Source: Bacteroidota bacterium (GTDB lineage: Bacteria; Bacteroidota; Bacteroidia; Bacteroidales; VadinHA17). From it: DNA of 64,000 nucleotides. The notes beneath the pieces were generated by a model. That model was not told the DNA's origin and made no database searches. It was given only the letters and a program-made list of their open reading frames with translations. The stretch is taken from NCBI GenBank assembly GCA_018262715.1, contig JADFDS010000043.1, forward strand, positions 1-64,000. The letters run 5' to 3'. Shown one piece after another: positions 23,629-32,796 of the stretch; the stretch's first letter is position 1; every line of letters starts with the position of its first letter. Position numbers and translations under genes: made by a program.

Positions 23629-24480
23629 ATGAAAAAATTTCCGCTCCTCGCCCTGGCTCTCCTGCTGGCCTCAGCCATATCCGCGCAACAGAGACCATAC
23701 CCTACATTTGATGACGCTGCAAAATTCAAGAAATCAGTAACATGCGTTGTCAGGGAAGATGATCCCTTCTCATTTTACAATGCAGAGATAAAGGCTGCAG
23801 TTGACAAATACTGGAAGGTAACCCCTGTGAAATATATTACCACGGAGGAGTTCAACGTCATGCGCAATGACCCTGCTTACTCTTTCCTGGTTCTTACTAT
23901 CACCAACTTCAGCAATGACAAGTCAGGCTCAACCTATGACTTCCTTAACCTGCTGCTGGGCGCCGACGTTGACGAGCTTGACCAGCTGCCGGAATTCTGC
24001 GCCATTCCGCTCTGCTTCTCGGGAGCCCCGGAGGAGGAATACAGTTACAAGCTCGGCCTTATCATCCGGTTCATGGAATACCACGCCGAACTGGTTATGA
24101 AAAACCCCACGCTCTCAGCATTGCGGTACCTCAAATATTACAACAAAAACGTCCCTGAAATAAAGGACAAGACCATCCTGGTGCGGCAGGCCGACCTGGC
24201 CCCGGAGGTGGACTCTCCGGAAAGGATTGCTGCATATTATCCCTACAAGGTCAGGATAGTGGATGAAGAGGAAATCATTCGCGCCATTGATGAAAAGCAG
24301 AAGGATGTCCTGATTGTCCACAAGGTGGGCCCCGAAGGCGTCAAGAGGACAGGTACCTGCATGAAAACCCTCATCGGGACAGATGATGCGATAATGTATT
24401 ACTATGACAGTCATATGGTTGACAGTAAAAATGCCAGCGGCCTGCTGATTGCCGACCTGAAGAGGCTCGCCCGCTTCTGA
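23629..24480 (+). CDS. Secreted hypothetical protein
   Basis: Signal peptide MKKFPLLALALLLASAISAQQ; no family recognised. Confidence 0.7.
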   Translation: MKKFPLLALALLLASAISAQQRPYPTFDDAAKFKKSVTCVVREDDPFSFYNAEIKAAVDKYWKVTPVKYITTEEFNVMRNDPAYSFLVLTITNFSNDKSGSTYDFLNLLLGADVDELDQLPEFCAIPLCFSGAPEEEYSYKLGLIIRFMEYHAELVMKNPTLSALRYLKYYNKNVPEIKDKTILVRQADLAPEVDSPERIAAYYPYKVRIVDEEEIIRAIDEKQKDVLIVHKVGPEGVKRTGTCMKTLIGTDDAIMYYYDSHMVDSKNASGLLIADLKRLARF

Positions 24481-24524
24481 GGATGCAGCATTTTTAACCG
24501 GAAACCGTCTTTAAGAAAAAAGCA

Positions 24525-24881
24525 ATGGAAGAGACCAAAACCTACACACAGTCAGAGCGCGACTGGGCGATGTTCTGTCACCTGTCAACCTTTGCCGGTT
24601 ACTTCTTCCCCTTCGGGGGGATTATCGGGCCGCTCATCTGCTGGGTATCAAGGAAGGACCAGTCCGAATGGGTTGACACGAACGGGAAGTCAGCACTTAA
24701 CTTCCAGATTTCCATGTTGCTTTATACCATTTTACTTATTCCGCTCTGCTTTATAATCGTCGGGATTCCGTTGTTGGTTGCCCTCGGCATCCTTGAGGTT
24801 GTTTGCGTCATCGTGGCAAGCATCAGGGCCGCAAAGGGCGAGGCATTCAAATATCCTATATCAATCCCCTTCATCCAATAG
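24525..24881 (+). CDS. DUF4870-type small membrane protein
   Basis: SERDWAMFCHLSTFAGYFFPFGGIIGPLICWVSRKDQSEWVDTNGKSALNFQISMLLY. Confidence 0.85.
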   Translation: MEETKTYTQSERDWAMFCHLSTFAGYFFPFGGIIGPLICWVSRKDQSEWVDTNGKSALNFQISMLLYTILLIPLCFIIVGIPLLVALGILEVVCVIVASIRAAKGEAFKYPISIPFIQ

Positions 24882-24882
24882 A

Positions 24883-24963
24883 CAAATTATCATCAATATA
24901 CGGTAACGACAGGTCTGAGACCTGTCGCTACGTGATAATGATACACGATTTGTATACGGGGGA
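24883..24963. repeat. Palindromic dispersed element, copy 1
   Basis: CAAATTAT, 20 nt later GTAACGACAGGTC-TGA-GACCTGTCGCTAC (24903-24931), TACGGG at 24955; block spacing identical to copy 2 at 38929. Confidence 0.85.
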
Positions 24964-25039
24964 ATATGATCCCTGCCATGATGATGATGATGCACAATCC
25001 GTATATGGGGTAACATGGGCCTATCCCCCTTTTTTTTCC

Positions 25040-25065
25040 TATTTTTGCCGGGAAACTATTTCCCG
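25040..25065 (+). promoter_or_regulatory. hisS promoter -7 motif TATTTTTG (25040-25047) followed by dyad CGGGAAA-CTA-TTTCCCG (25049-25065)
   Basis: TAnnTTTG match and a perfect 7-bp inverted repeat ending 2 nt before the ATG. Confidence 0.6.
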
Positions 25066-25067
25066 TC

Positions 25068-26444
25068 ATGGCTCAGAAAACTTCCATCCCCAAGGGCACA
25101 CGCGACTTCTCTCCGGCAGAGATGCTGCGCCGCAACCATATCTTCGGAATAATCAGGAAGATCTTTTCGCTCTACGGCTACCTGCCGATAGAAACCCCTG
25201 CGATGGAAAACCTCTCAACCCTTCTGGGCAAATACGGGGAGGAGGGCGACAGGCTCATCTTCAGGATACTCAATTCGGGAAACTTCCTGGCTGGCGTGTC
25301 GCCATCGGTGCTCTCGTCTGCAGACACATCCTCTGTGATCCGCCAGATCAGTGAAAAGGGACTGAGGTATGACCTCACTGTTCCATTCGCCCGCTTTGTG
25401 GTGCAGCATCGTGACGAGATCACATTCCCTTTCCGCAGGTACCAGATTCAGCCCGTCTGGAGGGCAGACAAGCCACAGAAGGGGAGGTACAGGGAGTTCT
25501 TCCAGTGCGATGTGGATGTGATCGGCAGCGACTCACTGCTCAATGAGGCTGAGCTCGTACGGATAATTGACCGCATCTTCAGTGAGCTCGGCATAAACAT
25601 CATTATCAAGATAAACAACCGCAAGATCCTGGCAGGTATTGCCGAAATTGCCGGGGCAGGGGAGAGGATCACCGATATCACTGTGGCTATTGACAAGATT
25701 GAAAAAATAGGCAGGGAAGGAGTAAGGCAGGAACTGGCCCAGAGAGGCATCGCACCCGGGGTGATTGCAAGGCTCGAACCGGTCATCGACCTGAGCGGCT
25801 CAACGGAACAGAAACTCACCGAGCTGAGGAATGTAATGGCCGGATCAGTTTCAGGAGTGAAAGGGATCGGGGAGATGGAGGAGCTTACAGGGTATCTTGC
25901 CATTGAACCGGTGAAGGCACCTGTGGAGCTTGATCTCTCGCTCGCACGCGGACTTAACTATTATACCGGCACAATAATTGAGGTCAAGGCGGCAGACCTT
26001 CCCTTCGGCAGTATCTGCGGCGGGGGCCGGTACGATGACCTCACAGGCATCTTCGGCATGCCTGGCGTATCAGGTGTCGGTGTCTCATTCGGGGCTGACA
26101 GGATTTATGACGTGATGATGCAGCTCAGCCTGTTCCCTGAGCAGACCGGCTCATCCACAGAGGTGCTCGTAATCAATTTCGGCAGCGGGGAACTGCCTGC
26201 ACTGATGAAAGTGGCCGGTGAACTGAGGGAGGCAGGCATCGCCACAGAGCTGTACCCTGACCCGGCGAAGCTTAAGAAGCAGTTTGCATATGCTGATTCA
26301 AGCATGATTCCGCTGGTGGTGATAGCCGGCAGCAATGAGATAGCCGCCGGGCAGGCCACTGTCAAAAACATGAAAACAGGAGAACAGACAGCTGTCCCGC
26401 TCCCTGAACTCCCGTTATTCATACGCCGGGTAATGACCTCCTGA
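25068..26444 (+). CDS. hisS: Histidyl-tRNA synthetase
   Basis: PKGTRDFSPAEMLRRNHIFGIIRKIFSLYGYLPIETPAMEN; YDLTVPFARFV; YYTGTIIEV. Confidence 0.96.
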   Translation: MAQKTSIPKGTRDFSPAEMLRRNHIFGIIRKIFSLYGYLPIETPAMENLSTLLGKYGEEGDRLIFRILNSGNFLAGVSPSVLSSADTSSVIRQISEKGLRYDLTVPFARFVVQHRDEITFPFRRYQIQPVWRADKPQKGRYREFFQCDVDVIGSDSLLNEAELVRIIDRIFSELGINIIIKINNRKILAGIAEIAGAGERITDITVAIDKIEKIGREGVRQELAQRGIAPGVIARLEPVIDLSGSTEQKLTELRNVMAGSVSGVKGIGEMEELTGYLAIEPVKAPVELDLSLARGLNYYTGTIIEVKAADLPFGSICGGGRYDDLTGIFGMPGVSGVGVSFGADRIYDVMMQLSLFPEQTGSSTEVLVINFGSGELPALMKVAGELREAGIATELYPDPAKLKKQFAYADSSMIPLVVIAGSNEIAAGQATVKNMKTGEQTAVPLPELPLFIRRVMTS

Positions 26445-26448
26445 ACAA

Positions 26449-26988
26449 TCACTCGGTCAACGGGGCAGGTCCTGACTGACCGCTGCTCCTCCTCATACCC
26501 TGTCCCTGCTGTGCCGGACCCTGCCTTCTCTGATTCAGCTCACGCAGCAACTGCTGCTTGTACTGGTTCTCAACCTGGTACAGCCTGATAACCTTGGCTG
26601 GAGGAAGTACCTTCTTCAGGTTCTCATTGAATGATACCACCATTGCCGCCTCATCGGCAAATGACCGGGTCAGATTATCCGCTGTGGATGCAACCTCGTC
26701 TTCAGTCATGTTGGCCTGGTTCTGAGCCGCATAGCGCATAAGCAACAGACGGTCGGCCTGCAGCTTGCTCTTCCTTGCCGAATAATCATTGTAAACCGGC
26801 CAGAATTTTTCCGCCTCGGCAGGAGTAAGGTCCAGGTTCTTTGTGAAGAAGGCAATCTTATAGGCGGTGAGCTTCTCACCGTCACCCTGCATTGCACCCT
26901 GGCCCATACCCTGGCCCTGTGCCCTGAGGGTCATGGCTGTGACTCCCGTCAGCAACACTGCAGCAATGGTTGTAATGATTCTCTTCAT
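26449..26988 (-). CDS. Secreted protein resembling Spy/CpxP-like periplasmic proteins
   Basis: Signal peptide MKRIITTIAAVLLTGVTAMTLRAQ; YKIAFFTKNLDLTPAEAEKFWPVYNDYSARK; start placed at M12 of the ORF. Confidence 0.65.
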   Translation of the reverse strand: MKRIITTIAAVLLTGVTAMTLRAQGQGMGQGAMQGDGEKLTAYKIAFFTKNLDLTPAEAEKFWPVYNDYSARKSKLQADRLLLMRYAAQNQANMTEDEVASTADNLTRSFADEAAMVVSFNENLKKVLPPAKVIRLYQVENQYKQQLLRELNQRRQGPAQQGQGMRRSSGQSGPAPLTE

Positions 26989-26992
26989 AGCA

Positions 26993-27523
26993 TTATAATA
27001 ATAGTTCATATATGTCATCAAGGTTGATATCTTCAGTCATCAGGTAATCAATGATAGTCTCTGACGAGATTGTCTCCCCGGTTATCTCCGGGATGACCGG
27101 GTCAGTCATGTTCAACTCATCTTCAAGCATGTATGTGCCTATCTCTTCAACGGCGAGGTCAGCATAGAGGCTGTTGCCGGAATCAGACACCCTGTCCGGC
27201 CGGTCAACATTGATCAGCCTGACCAGTGCGGATGCAAGAATGGCGAAACCCAGTATGGCAGCAGCCAGGGCCAGGAAGGGTTTCAGTCTTACAATCATGC
27301 CAGGCTTGCGGAGCTTTTCCTCCCTTATCGCGGCTTTCCCGTCCCCCTCCGTTATCGTGGCCCAGTCCTCACCTTTCCCTGCCACCACCTTAATCACGGC
27401 CCAGTCCTTACCTTTCCCTGCCTGCTCATTTATTGCGGCCATGGTGCGGTCAGCCAGTGTGTCGAAGTAATCTTCCGGCACACTGAATGGATTTTCTTTT
27501 CCTTTTTCTTCGCTGAGTTTCAT
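26993..27523 (-). CDS. Membrane protein adjacent to ECF sigma gene; possible anti-sigma factor
   Basis: Cytoplasmic N-terminus (FSVPEDYFDTLADRTM), single TM (FLALAAAILGFAILASALV); directly downstream of the sigma gene. Confidence 0.6.
   Translation of the reverse strand: MKLSEEKGKENPFSVPEDYFDTLADRTMAAINEQAGKGKDWAVIKVVAGKGEDWATITEGDGKAAIREEKLRKPGMIVRLKPFLALAAAILGFAILASALVRLINVDRPDRVSDSGNSLYADLAVEEIGTYMLEDELNMTDPVIPEITGETISSETIIDYLMTEDINLDDIYELLL
27359..27422. repeat. Internal 39-nt in-frame duplication
   Basis: GGCCCAGTCCTCACCTTTCCCTGCC (27359-27383) vs GGCCCAGTCCTTACCTTTCCCTGCC (27398-27422); protein AGKGKDWAVIKVV / AGKGEDWATITEG. Confidence 0.85.
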
Positions 27524-27556
27524 GATATCTCTTTGACACCCTGACCGGGAATAGGT

Positions 27557-28099
27557 TTAATCCCGGTCAAGAAATTGTTCAATCTTTTTTACTGCGTGGT
27601 GATATGAAGCCTTAAGGGCCCCCACCGAGGTTCCGGTTACTGCGCTCATATCCTCATAGGTCATCTCTTCGAAGTACCTCATGTTGAATACTGCGCGCTG
27701 CTTCTCCGGGAGTTTCAGGATGGCATTCTGCAGTCTGACCGTCGCGGCATCGCCGTCAAACCACGTACTTCCTTCAGCCGAGGAAGCAAGGATCTCCTCT
27801 ACATCATCAAGTGCCACGCTGTTCTCACGTCCCCTCCGCCTTATGATATTAAGAGCCTCATTGGTGGCAATTGCCCATAGCCATGTGAGCAGCGAGCTCT
27901 CAGACCTGAATGATCCGATGTTTTTCCATGCATTCAGGAAAGTATTCTGCAGCGCGTCATCAGCGTCATCATGCGTGATCACAAGCCGGCGGATGTGCCA
28001 GTAGAGCTTCCGCCCGTAAAGATCAATGATCATCCGGAATGCCTTTTCGGTATCCGCTGCCAGAGCTTTCCTGATATCATCTTCAGTACTTTGCGACAT
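27557..28099 (-). CDS. ECF-type RNA polymerase sigma-70 factor
   Basis: ITHDDADDALQNTFLNAWKNIGSFRSESSLLTWLWAIATNEALNIIRRR; LPEKQRAVFNMRYFEEMTYEDMSAVTGTSVGALKASYHHAVKKI. Confidence 0.93.
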   Translation of the reverse strand: MSQSTEDDIRKALAADTEKAFRMIIDLYGRKLYWHIRRLVITHDDADDALQNTFLNAWKNIGSFRSESSLLTWLWAIATNEALNIIRRRGRENSVALDDVEEILASSAEGSTWFDGDAATVRLQNAILKLPEKQRAVFNMRYFEEMTYEDMSAVTGTSVGALKASYHHAVKKIEQFLDRD

Positions 28100-28183
28100 T
28101 AACCTTCCTTGGCGGTTTTAGTCAGTCAGACGCCCGGAGGCGCCAATGGTTTAATCTACACTTCAAACTTAGCCTCTTTTTGG

Positions 28184-28191
28184 TAACTTTG
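28184..28191 (+). promoter_or_regulatory. -7-type promoter motif TAACTTTG upstream of ychF-like gene
   Basis: Matches TAnnTTTG, 21 nt before the ATG. Confidence 0.6.
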
Positions 28192-28211
28192 CAGCAACAG
28201 AATCATGAGAC

Positions 28212-29300
28212 ATGGCATTGAAATGCGGAATTATCGGAATCACCAGCGTAGGGAAGACCACTATCTTCAACTGTATATCCAACACCCGCGGTGAGACTAA
28301 CACATACGGCACCGGAGTGAAGGCCAACCTCGGTGTAATCCAGGTGCCCGACAAAAGGCTTTATGAGCTTGAAAAGTTCCAGCCGACCGAACGGATAGTG
28401 CATACAACGGTTGATATCGTTGACATCCCGGGGTTGGTCAGGGGGCAGGGCGACAGCTCAGGGGCACGCCTGCTCGGCGAGATACGGAACACCGATGCCC
28501 TGATTCATGTTCTCCGATGCTTTGATGATGACAATCTCCCGCATATAGACGGATCTGTCAACCCGGTCCGTGACCTCGAAAACGTTGAGTTCGAATTGCA
28601 GGTCAAGGATGTGGAGTCAGTGGTGAAAAAGATTCAGCGGCTGGAACGGGCTGCAAAAACAGGCGACAAGGAGGCAAAACACGGTGTTGAGATTCTAAAT
28701 CTTTACAGGGAACATCTCGAGGGTTTTCAGAACGCTTCTTCCCTTGAGCTGAAACCTGAAGAAAAAAAGGTTGTGGATGATATTTTCCTGCTGACCATGA
28801 AGCCGGTACTCTATGTATGCAATGTTGACGAGGCTTCGGCAGTTGACGGAAACAGGTACGTTGAGGATGTAAGAAGCTTCCTTGCCCCGAGGAGCACTGA
28901 GCCGCTGGTGATTGCCGGGGCGCTTGAGGCGGAGATAGCCAACCTCACCGAAGAGGCAGACCGCCTGGAGTTTCTGGGAGCCTCGGGACTGACGGAGCCG
29001 GGTGTGAACAAACTCGTCAGGGCAGCCTACAGGATGCTTAACCTGCAAACCTTCTTTACCGTGGGGCCAAAGGAGATAAGGGCGTGGACCATCACCGCCG
29101 GCATGACCGCACCCCTGGCTGCCGGCGTCATCCACTCCGACCTCGAGAGAGGATTCATCAGGGCGGAGGTGATGAAGTATGATGATTTCATCAGGCTCGG
29201 CTCCGAGCACGCGTGCCGCGAAGCCGGAAAACTGATGGTGGAGGGCAAGGCCTACGTGGTGGGCGATGGTGACATACTCCACATCCGGTTTAACGTATAA
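28212..29300 (+). CDS. ychF: YchF/OLA1-family GTPase/ATPase
   Basis: CGIIGITSVGKTTIFNCIS...IVDIPGLVRGQGDSSG...NTDALIHVLRCFDDDNLPHIDGSVNPVRD; TGS-like C-terminus. Confidence 0.92.
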   Translation: MALKCGIIGITSVGKTTIFNCISNTRGETNTYGTGVKANLGVIQVPDKRLYELEKFQPTERIVHTTVDIVDIPGLVRGQGDSSGARLLGEIRNTDALIHVLRCFDDDNLPHIDGSVNPVRDLENVEFELQVKDVESVVKKIQRLERAAKTGDKEAKHGVEILNLYREHLEGFQNASSLELKPEEKKVVDDIFLLTMKPVLYVCNVDEASAVDGNRYVEDVRSFLAPRSTEPLVIAGALEAEIANLTEEADRLEFLGASGLTEPGVNKLVRAAYRMLNLQTFFTVGPKEIRAWTITAGMTAPLAAGVIHSDLERGFIRAEVMKYDDFIRLGSEHACREAGKLMVEGKAYVVGDGDILHIRFNV

Positions 29301-29308
29301 CAATTAAA

Positions 29309-31030
29309 TTGAAGCTCCGAAGTGTCATACCGGTACTCCTGCTGCTGGTTTCAATGCAGGCGGTCTGCGGGCAGGAGAGCCCGGCCGGGGATGATATCCG
29401 GAATGCCGTCAGCAGGTACGGTCAGGCTGAAGTGATGATCAGCTATCCCGGTTATGATGCAATGACCAGGCTGGCTGCACGTTTCTCAGTCTCATCCTGC
29501 GACGGTCTGACTGCCCTGCTCAGCCTCTCTTCGCGTGACGTCGCGGAGTTCATCGCGGAGGCCATACCCTACAGGCTGATTGTGCCGGAGGAGCGGAAGG
29601 GTTTCTATACCGCCTCATCGGTAGCCGAGGCAATGCTCTGGCAGTCATATCCCACCTGGAAGCATTATGACACAATAATGCATAAGATTGCCGGCCACTG
29701 GCCTGACCTCTGCCGCCTTGACACCATAGGCTTCAGTGTCCAGGGGAGGGCTGTGCTGGCATTAAAGATCTCTGATAACCCGGAGGAAGATGAGCCCGAG
29801 CCGGAGGTGATGATCAGCTCCTCAATCCATGGTGATGAGACGGCAGGTTTTGTCCTTCTGATGCGCCTCGCCGAATACCTTGCTTCCGGCGGCGGCGGCG
29901 CGCCCGGATCAGGGTTGGCTTCGGAACTGGTGTCAGAACTTGAAATCTGGATCAACCCCCTTGCCAACCCTGACGGCATGTACCGCAATGGCGACACCCT
30001 GACCTACCCCGTACGCGCCAACAGCAACGGCTATGACCTCAACCGCAACTTCCCCGACCCAGAGGTGGGCACGCCGCCGCCGCTGCAGAAAGAGACACTT
30101 GACATGATCAGGTTCATGGAAGAGAGAAGGTTCACTCTCTCCGCAAACCTGCACAGCGGTGCCGAGGTCGTGAACTACCCGTGGGACAAATGGACGAGAG
30201 ACCATGCTGACGATGACTGGTTCAATGCAATCAGCCGGCGTTACGCTGATACCGTTCACCTCCATTCTGAATCCGGATATATGACCTTCCTCGATAACGG
30301 CGTTACCAAAGGTTGGAAGTGGTACCTGGTTAGGGGTGGAAGACAGGATTATGTCACTTGGGGCCTTGGCGGACGGGAGGTGACCATAGAACTCGATGAT
30401 ACCAAGATGACCCCCGGCTCAAACCTGGAACTGATGTGGGAATGGAACCACCGTTCACTGCTTCGCTATATCGCCGGGGCGATGACAGGAGTAAGAGGAA
30501 CGGTCACCGACGCCGAAACAGGCGATCCGCTCAGTGCGAAGATTTTCATTGCCGGACATGATCGCGATTCATCACATGTCTGGTCAGACACCACCACCGG
30601 ATTTTATACCCGCCTCCTTCCGCCCGGCACCTGGAACCTCACCTTCTCATGCCCTGGATATAAACCATACACGCTCACCGCAGACCTCACCTCCTCCGTT
30701 CCCCTTCAGGTCAGCAATATCCAACTTGAAAAGGGCAACCATGACTACCCTGATCCGCCGGAATCAGGACTGCTGGTGTTCCCCAACCCGTCAGACGGAA
30801 ACTTCAGCATCATGCCTCCCGTGGCCGTTACAGGCGAGGTGACCATTACAGTCACATCAACTTCCGGCGCCCTTATGAAACACTACACGACAACCGCCCA
30901 GCCAGGCATCCCGGTTGAATGCAAATTCACCGGCCTGCCGGCGGGAATCTTCATTATTTCTGTAAGCAGGGAGCCCAATGGTCCCATGGTAAGGGGCAAA
31001 GCAGTCATCACACGGTTGATAAACCGGTGA
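29309..31030 (+). CDS. Secreted M14-family zinc carboxypeptidase with T9SS type A sorting domain
   Basis: SSIHGDETAGFVLLMRLAEYL, NPLANPDGMYRNGD, NSNGYDLNRNFPD; C-terminal LLVFPNPSDGNFSI sorting motif; apparent TTG start. Confidence 0.9.
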   Translation: MKLRSVIPVLLLLVSMQAVCGQESPAGDDIRNAVSRYGQAEVMISYPGYDAMTRLAARFSVSSCDGLTALLSLSSRDVAEFIAEAIPYRLIVPEERKGFYTASSVAEAMLWQSYPTWKHYDTIMHKIAGHWPDLCRLDTIGFSVQGRAVLALKISDNPEEDEPEPEVMISSSIHGDETAGFVLLMRLAEYLASGGGGAPGSGLASELVSELEIWINPLANPDGMYRNGDTLTYPVRANSNGYDLNRNFPDPEVGTPPPLQKETLDMIRFMEERRFTLSANLHSGAEVVNYPWDKWTRDHADDDWFNAISRRYADTVHLHSESGYMTFLDNGVTKGWKWYLVRGGRQDYVTWGLGGREVTIELDDTKMTPGSNLELMWEWNHRSLLRYIAGAMTGVRGTVTDAETGDPLSAKIFIAGHDRDSSHVWSDTTTGFYTRLLPPGTWNLTFSCPGYKPYTLTADLTSSVPLQVSNIQLEKGNHDYPDPPESGLLVFPNPSDGNFSIMPPVAVTGEVTITVTSTSGALMKHYTTTAQPGIPVECKFTGLPAGIFIISVSREPNGPMVRGKAVITRLINR

Positions 31031-31117
31031 CCGATGGTGATATCTTTTCCGGACCGCGTTGCAGATAAAACCAAAACTGATATTTTTGGAACTTATTTCC
31101 AAGGAGGGCTTTTGAAG

Positions 31118-32767
31118 ATGAAACGGGTAATTACAGTATTATATCTGCTTATATTAACTTTCAGTGTTACAGCGCAGTCGGCTTACATTCCACCTGACAA
31201 ACCGAAGCTTGTAATAGGCATAATTGTGGAACAGCTCCGTTATGACCAGCTTGAACGCATATGGGAGATTCTTCCTGACAACGGTCTGAAGAGGATGGTC
31301 AGTGAAGGCACCTATTACCGCAACGCATCAATTGACTACCTCTCCACCCAGGCGGCTCCCGGGTTTGCAACCATATCCACGGGGGCATCTCCTTCAGCTC
31401 ACGGCATCACCTCTGATTCATGGTTTCATCCGTTCAATGATGAGATGATATACTGTGTTCAGGATGCAACTGCCAGTCCTGTCGGAGGCAGTTTCGAGAC
31501 AGGCCTCTTCTCACCAGTTAACCTGCTCTCGTCGACATTTGCAGATGAGCTGCAGATGGCTTCATGCGGAGGATCAAAGGTTTACGGGATAGGCATGAAG
31601 GAGATGGCTGCCATCATCACAGCCGGCCACGCCGCTGACGGCGCCTTCTGGTTCGATGACCGTACCGGCACCTGGATGTCAAGTACCTATTTTATCAAAT
31701 CCCTCCCCCCATGGCTCATGGATCTCAACGCCATGATGATGCCGCAACAGCTCCTCAACCAGCAATGGATGCCCCTGCATGATCCGGCAACTTACCCGGG
31801 ATGCCAGCCTGACTCAAGCAGCCTCGAGAGGGGATTCAACGGCCAGACATGGTTCCCGTATGACCTGAAGGCTCTCTCAACCAAAGGCAAACTGCTCAAT
31901 GTCACAAGGGATTTCTCCGTTCTCCGCGATACTCCGTTTGCTGACGAGTTTACTACCGAACTGGCTCTCAGATTGATTGACAATGAGCAGTTGGGCCAGG
32001 ATGATATCACTGATTATCTTGCAATTACATATTCCTCCACCGACTATGTCGGGCATCGTTTCGGACCTTCCTCCGTTGAGGCATCGGATGCACTTGTGAG
32101 ACTTGACAGGAACATAGCCAGGCTTGTTGAGAAGATTGACAAGTCGCTCGGCAAGAAGAATGTCCTTGTTTACCTGGTGTCGGCTCACGGAGTCTCAGAG
32201 ATTCCGGCGGTGCTGGAACAGAGCAGGGTGCCTGCTGGTTATTTCAGGCTGAACCAGTCACTTCAGCTGCTCCGCAGTTATCTGAATGCCGTTTACGGCC
32301 AGGGCGACTGGGTGCGGGGCTTCTTCGACAGCCAGATATATCTTAACCGCGGTCTCATTGAGGGTGCTAAGATCAACCTTGAAGAGATGCAGAAGAGGGT
32401 GGCACGGTTCATGGTGCAGTTCTCCGGGATATCAGCCGCAGTGCCCACATCAGCCTTTGAGATGAGTGATTTTTCGGGAGGGCTGTTGCGCAAGATGAGC
32501 AACAACTACAGCCAGCAACGTTCCGGTGATGTGATGATCGCCCTTAACCCGGGCTGGGTTGAGAAGACTGACAATGTTACAGGCCATAATTCGCCATGGG
32601 AGTATGACAGTCACGTGCCGATGATCTGGTTTGGCTGGACAGCCAGCAGGGTATCAGTCACCCGCAGTGTCAGCACCCGGGATATTGCAACCACCCTCTC
32701 CGTACTGTGCAAGGTGCCGCTACCCAACGCGTCGAGCGGTGATCCGTTGCACGAACTGTTCAGGTAA
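31118..32767 (+). CDS. Secreted alkaline phosphatase / nucleotide pyrophosphatase superfamily protein
   Basis: KLVIGIIVEQLRYDQLERIW...GTYYRNASIDYLSTQAAPGFATISTGASPSAHGI...STDYVGHRFGPSS; start at MKRVITVLYLL. Confidence 0.88.
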   Translation: MKRVITVLYLLILTFSVTAQSAYIPPDKPKLVIGIIVEQLRYDQLERIWEILPDNGLKRMVSEGTYYRNASIDYLSTQAAPGFATISTGASPSAHGITSDSWFHPFNDEMIYCVQDATASPVGGSFETGLFSPVNLLSSTFADELQMASCGGSKVYGIGMKEMAAIITAGHAADGAFWFDDRTGTWMSSTYFIKSLPPWLMDLNAMMMPQQLLNQQWMPLHDPATYPGCQPDSSSLERGFNGQTWFPYDLKALSTKGKLLNVTRDFSVLRDTPFADEFTTELALRLIDNEQLGQDDITDYLAITYSSTDYVGHRFGPSSVEASDALVRLDRNIARLVEKIDKSLGKKNVLVYLVSAHGVSEIPAVLEQSRVPAGYFRLNQSLQLLRSYLNAVYGQGDWVRGFFDSQIYLNRGLIEGAKINLEEMQKRVARFMVQFSGISAAVPTSAFEMSDFSGGLLRKMSNNYSQQRSGDVMIALNPGWVEKTDNVTGHNSPWEYDSHVPMIWFGWTASRVSVTRSVSTRDIATTLSVLCKVPLPNASSGDPLHELFR

Positions 32768-32771
32768 ATTC

Positions 32772-32793
32772 TGTCCGGGCTGCGGCCCGGACA
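32772..32793. terminator. GC hairpin between convergent genes (probable bidirectional terminator)
   Basis: TGTCCGGGC-TGCG-GCCCGGACA. Confidence 0.6.
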
Positions 32794-32796
32794 ACG

